Position numbers and translations under genes: made by a program. Positions 25,474-28,462 of a DNA stretch of 28,462 bases are shown here, one piece after another. The notes beneath the pieces were generated by a model, which saw nothing but the letters and a program-made list of their open reading frames with translations, did not search any database and was not told where the DNA came from. The stretch lies in NCBI GenBank assembly GCA_027531445.1, contig JAPZRK010000011.1, positions 1 to 28,462 on the forward strand, given 5' to 3'. Each line of letters opens with the position of its first letter. The stretch's first letter is position 1. The stretch comes from Leptospira sp. (lineage in GTDB: Bacteria > Spirochaetota > Leptospiria > Leptospirales > Leptospiraceae).

Positions 25474-26412
25474 CTATGTTTTTTTCTTCTTCAGAAACTC
25501 TAATATCTCTTTGCCATTTTTCATTCGTTTGATAATTGGAAAGGCATCAGATGCTTCCTTGTATTCCCTAGTAAGATAGTGTAGCCATTGTTTGACTCTT
25601 CCACAAGTTGTATCTGTTGGATTTGAACCTTCCATTCTAAAGTAAAAATTGTGAAGCAAAGTTATGATCTCATCCCAAGAAAAACGTTCTCTGCGCTCTC
25701 CTCGAATCATAAGAGCAAGGCTCGGATTTGCAACAACTCCTCTTCCAATCATAACATCCTCACACCCAGAAATCGATCGGCACCGATGGAAACTTTCCAA
25801 ATCCCATATTTCTCCATTTGCGATGATCGGAATCTTCACTTTGTCTTTAATTTTGGCGATCCATTCCCAATAGGCAGGAGGTTTGTATCCGTCTACCTTT
25901 GTCCTTGCATGGACAACAATTTCCTCAGCACCTCCGCCAGATAATGCCTCCGCACAAACAATGGCCATATCCGGTGTATCATAACCGAGTCTCATTTTAG
26001 CGGTAACAGAAACATTAGATGGGACAGACTTACGCACTGCACAAACAATTTGATGCATTAGTTCGGGTTCTTTCAATAATGCCGCCCCTCCACGATTGCG
26101 ATTCACAGTCGGAGCGGGACATCCAAAATTAATATCGATTCCATAGGCTCCCAATTCTGCTATTCTGGCCGCATTTTCACTCATACACACAGGATCGGAG
26201 CCAAGGATTTGGACCTTCACCGGTACATGTGAACTAGTTCTAGATCCGTTCTGCAATTCAGGAACAACACGAAGGAAACGGCTGGAAGGCAAGAGGGTTT
26301 GGTTGATGCGAATGAATTCGCTGACACAAACGTCAAAACCACCCACATTTGTAAGGATCTCTCGCAACCAATGGTCAAGAAGACCTTCCATGGGAGCAAG
26401 ATAAATGCGCAT
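25474..26412 (-). CDS. dusC: tRNA-dihydrouridine synthase, DusC-like
   Basis: This 312-residue flavoenzyme reduces uridine to dihydrouridine in tRNA. The N terminus MRIYLAPMEGLLDHWLREIL and SEFIRI closely resemble DusC. The catalytic Cys98 is in NFGCPAPTVNRNRGGAALL, and the FMN-binding ANGEIWD and MIGRGVVANPSL segments are present. Residues such as KMRLGYDT are typical of the family. Which tRNA position it modifies (U16 for DusC) is inference. The gene starts with ATG at 26410-26412 and is divergent from acpP, with 248 bases between. Confidence 0.92.
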   Translation of the reverse strand: MRIYLAPMEGLLDHWLREILTNVGGFDVCVSEFIRINQTLLPSSRFLRVVPELQNGSRTSSHVPVKVQILGSDPVCMSENAARIAELGAYGIDINFGCPAPTVNRNRGGAALLKEPELMHQIVCAVRKSVPSNVSVTAKMRLGYDTPDMAIVCAEALSGGGAEEIVVHARTKVDGYKPPAYWEWIAKIKDKVKIPIIANGEIWDLESFHRCRSISGCEDVMIGRGVVANPSLALMIRGERRERFSWDEIITLLHNFYFRMEGSNPTDTTCGRVKQWLHYLTREYKEASDAFPIIKRMKNGKEILEFLKKKKT

Positions 26413-26660
26413 AATTCACTTGTTTGTGAAATCAGGAGATAAGCAACGAAGAATCACTAAAAAATTCGCGATTTCTCTGGAATCATTCCAGTCGAAATTA
26501 AAACCTAACAGAGAAATTGTGATCTGTAATTCCACAAACCCGATCTTCTCAAGAAAATAATGTATTTAGACTTGCCAAAAAATCCGACAATTTCATTTTA
26601 CAAAAACAACAAAACAATTTTTTGCCCCACTGTAAATGTTACGGTGGCCTGGAGGAACAC

Positions 26661-26894
26661 ATGGCAGATTTCGAAAAAATTAAGTCAATCATCGTTGAAC
26701 AACTTGGTGTTGATGAGTCAGAAGTAAACCCTGAGGCTCATTTCATCAATGACCTTGGTGCAGACTCTCTTGATACAGTTGAGTTAGTTATGGCTCTTGA
26801 AGAAGAGTTCGGTGTGGAAATTTCTGATGAAGACGCAGAAAAAATCCAAACTGTTGGCGATGTAATTAAATTCATCGATAAACTTAAGGGGTAA
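26661..26894 (+). CDS. acpP: Acyl carrier protein
   Basis: ACP carries the growing acyl chain in fatty acid synthesis on a 4'-phosphopantetheine arm attached to Ser36 in GADSLDTVEL. The frame reaches back to 26622, but the conserved start MADFEKIKSI begins at 26661, preceded at a good distance by GGAGG (26651-26655), giving 77 residues, the standard size. The sequence is acidic, with the FGVEISDEDAEKIQTVGDV recognition helix region. It leads a plus-strand cluster with rnc, a nudix gene and aroB. The 248-base gap upstream, rich in AT, should contain the promoter; no certain -35/-10 pair was assigned. Confidence 0.97.
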   Translation: MADFEKIKSIIVEQLGVDESEVNPEAHFINDLGADSLDTVELVMALEEEFGVEISDEDAEKIQTVGDVIKFIDKLKG

Positions 26895-26909
26895 TTCCCA
26901 ATCCAAAAA

Positions 26910-26935
26910 CCGGGTCCCCTCACCGGGGGACTCGG
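26910..26935 (+). other. Strong hairpin between acpP and rnc
   Basis: A 10-bp stem with one G-T wobble, CCGGGTCCCC paired with GGGGACTCGG, encloses a 6-base loop. It begins 16 bases after the acpP stop and ends 15 bases before the rnc start. There is no T tract after it on the plus strand (ATTGACTTT follows), so it would not be a standard plus-strand terminator; five T residues follow it on the minus strand. It may be a processing or regulatory hairpin in the rnc leader. Confidence 0.6.
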
Positions 26936-26949
26936 ATTGACTTTCCACT

Positions 26950-27690
26950 TTGCGCAAATCCCCACCTGGAACCAGTGATCGATTGTCGACTTCACAACGG
27001 CAAAATGATCTCAAATTAGTCCAGACCCTCACAGAAACAAAATTTAAAGACATCCGTCTACTCAACCAAGCCTTTACACATCGATCCTTTTCCAATGAAA
27101 TCAGTACCTCTTATGATTCTGATAATGAACGATTGGAATTTTTGGGTGATTCCGTTCTTGGTTTGCTTGCCGCCGAATATTTGTATTTGAGTCTACCGAA
27201 GGGAAAAGAGGGTAAACTTGCCAAACTCAAAAGCAAAATTGTATCAATGCCGGCTATTGCCGCCATTGCTAGGAAGTATCAATTTCCAAAGTTTTTACTT
27301 TTGGGAAAAGGCGAAAAAGAAAAGGGAGAGAAGAATACGAATTTACAGGCAGATAGCTTTGAAGCATTCCTTGGAGCTCTATTTTTGGATCAAGGATTGG
27401 ATGCTTGTCGGAAATTTTTAAAAACCAACTTCAAGAAGATGGATCAATTGCTTGAAGAAATTGAAGAAACAAAAGATTATAAAACCATATTACAAGAATA
27501 TTGTCAAAAAAAATGGAAAAAGACTCCGGTATACCGAGTTGTATCAGAAGATGGGCCTGATCACGAAAAGTACTTTCAGGTAGTCGTTGATCTAGATGGA
27601 AGTTTATCCGCTTCTGGTGAAGGCAAAAATAAAAGAGCGGCTGAGCAAAATGCCGCAAAACAAGCGCTAGTGAGGCTAAAGCTGGTATGA
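26950..27690 (+). CDS. rnc: Ribonuclease III
   Basis: RNase III cuts double-stranded RNA in rRNA maturation and mRNA control. The catalytic signature is ERLEFLGDSVLGLLAAEYLY, and the second metal-site segment is DSFEAFLGALFLDQG. The C-terminal ~70 residues form a dsRNA-binding domain (DYKTILQEYCQKKWKKTPVY, then RAAEQNAAKQALVRL). No in-frame ATG exists before the conserved region; a stop lies at 26938-26940. The start must be a TTG, either at 26950 (used here, 246 residues) or at 26983. Neither has a strong ribosome binding site. A hairpin sits just upstream. The stop overlaps the ATG of the nudix gene by four bases. Confidence 0.95.
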   Translation: MRKSPPGTSDRLSTSQRQNDLKLVQTLTETKFKDIRLLNQAFTHRSFSNEISTSYDSDNERLEFLGDSVLGLLAAEYLYLSLPKGKEGKLAKLKSKIVSMPAIAAIARKYQFPKFLLLGKGEKEKGEKNTNLQADSFEAFLGALFLDQGLDACRKFLKTNFKKMDQLLEEIEETKDYKTILQEYCQKKWKKTPVYRVVSEDGPDHEKYFQVVVDLDGSLSASGEGKNKRAAEQNAAKQALVRLKLV

Positions 27691-28151
27691 TTGATTTTTT
27701 TCTAAAAAAGAAAGGTCTACGTGTTCGAGTTGCGGCGCTGATTCAAGATTCAAAGGGGAAAGTGCTCCTTGTGCAACAAAAGAAAAAGGCAAATGGCTAT
27801 TGGTTGCTACCTGGTGGGGGAATCGAGTTCGGTGAAAGTGCAGACGAAGCCTTAAGACGTGAGTTGAAAGAAGAGTTAGATTTGGAAGTGACAAAGAGTT
27901 TTTTCCTTTTACTCAACGAATCCATTGATCCAGATAAAAGACGCCACTTGATCCAGCTTGTATTTTCAGTCCAAGTGAAAGCTCTCGTACCAAGATTGAA
28001 TCCAAAAGAACGTGCCATTTCAGGTTTTGGCTATTTTACTTCATCAGAAATTCAAAAAATGGACTTAAGGCCGGATATCAAAGATTTTTTTAAAAAGAAA
28101 AAACACACTCCTTCAAGTTATATCCCAAGTAAATGGGTGGTCGAAGTATGA
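27687..28151 (+). CDS. Nudix hydrolase
   Basis: This 154-residue enzyme hydrolyses nucleoside diphosphates linked to another moiety. The Nudix box is GGIEFGESADEALRRELKEEL (from about residue 44): it has the required G-x5-E-x7-RE-x2-EE pattern, but the usual glycine after EE-x is an aspartate (Asp65). Metal-binding glutamates are in place, so activity is likely. The early segment VRVAALIQDSKGKVLLVQQ is the standard first strand pair. The substrate (such as oxidised dNTP, ADP-ribose or CoA-related) cannot be deduced. It overlaps rnc at its start and aroB at its end by four bases each, so it is translationally coupled to both. Confidence 0.9.
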   Translation: MIDFFLKKKGLRVRVAALIQDSKGKVLLVQQKKKANGYWLLPGGGIEFGESADEALRRELKEELDLEVTKSFFLLLNESIDPDKRRHLIQLVFSVQVKALVPRLNPKERAISGFGYFTSSEIQKMDLRPDIKDFFKKKKHTPSSYIPSKWVVEV

Positions 28152-28462
28152 TGCTTCAGACTCGAACTGTCGAAGGAGCCGGATTTGCTTATCCGGTGGA
28201 ATTGCATTCAGATCTCAATGGATTCAAATCAAAACTCGAGTCTTTGAAAGATGTTTCTAGATACATTATCCTTACGAATCGTGAAATTGCAGGTATATAT
28301 CAGAAGTATTTACTCCAAGAAATCCGAGGGTTATCAAAGCCTTATCATATTGTCTATTTGAAACCTGGAGAAAAAAACAAACACATCGATCGCGTCAAAA
28401 AAGTATACCACGAATTGGTTAAGTTAGATGCCGATCGCAAAGCGGTAATCATTGCCTTTGGC
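28148..28462 (+). CDS. aroB: 3-dehydroquinate synthase, N-terminal part
   Basis: AroB makes 3-dehydroquinate, the second step of the shikimate pathway to aromatic amino acids. The frame of 105 codons runs off the window end. Visible marks are the opening strand segment FAYPVEL, IILTNREIAGIYQKY for the NAD-binding region, LKPGEKNKHIDRVKKVYHEL, and AVIIAFG, the start of the GGG motif that would follow. These match the N-terminal domain of AroB. Two ATG codons in tandem (28148 and 28151) could serve; the first overlaps the stop of the nudix gene. The length beyond 105 residues cannot be judged. Confidence 0.85.
   Translation, partial: MMLQTRTVEGAGFAYPVELHSDLNGFKSKLESLKDVSRYIILTNREIAGIYQKYLLQEIRGLSKPYHIVYLKPGEKNKHIDRVKKVYHELVKLDADRKAVIIAFG

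Overview
The window looks like chromosomal DNA of a spirochaete, most likely a Leptospira. The evidence is the moderately AT-rich composition, small lipoproteins with loose spirochaetal lipoboxes, a membrane SpoIIE phosphatase with C-terminal TPRs, an SBBP-like repeat lipoprotein, a flagellar cap gene, and several genes of a kind I associate with Leptospira. The mix of hemerythrin, DUF418 protein and GPH transporter may fit a free-living (saprophytic) species, but that is inference. No rRNA, tRNA, CRISPR array, complete insertion sequence or prophage was seen.

Layout. 1-1753: 3' end of fliD and a tightly coupled unknown gene. 1761-5725: small membrane protein, HAD hydrolase, SAM methyltransferase, dapF, a PlsC-type acyltransferase and an unknown gene. 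5794-6741: a possible unlisted 59-codon gene coupled by an ATGA overlap to a secreted DUF4468-like protein, then a small lipoprotein. 6757-10456: GPH-family transporter and a SpoIIE-type signalling phosphatase. 10508-13535: minus-strand cluster of 3-hydroxyacyl-CoA dehydrogenase, SCP2-type thiolase and a small membrane protein, apparently a fatty acid oxidation unit. 13668-15641: helix-hairpin-helix DUF4332 protein and a PAS-containing chemotaxis receptor. 15729-20161: alpha/beta hydrolase, a TetR regulator divergent from a DUF418 membrane protein with a perfect 13-bp-arm palindromic operator between them, a lipoprotein-like hydrolase and an unknown membrane-anchored protein. 20168-23314: exported glutathione peroxidase, cysteine-rich repeat protein, small membrane protein, MTAN/futalosine hydrolase-like nucleosidase overlapping a DUF5329 protein, and a hemerythrin gene that contains a perfect 33-nt inverted repeat. 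23431-25011: repeat lipoprotein. 25023-25406: a decayed C-terminal fragment of a DUF4143 ATPase. 25474-26412: tRNA-dihydrouridine synthase. 26661-28462: acpP, rnc, nudix and aroB, probably one transcription unit with ATGA overlaps.

Most genes are housekeeping or ordinary accessory functions. The points most worth following are the long inverted repeat inside the hemerythrin gene, the TetR operator and its DUF418 target, the ATPase remnant, the hairpin placed just before the RNase III gene, and the small coupled gene at 5794. I did not find a convincing wholly new system.
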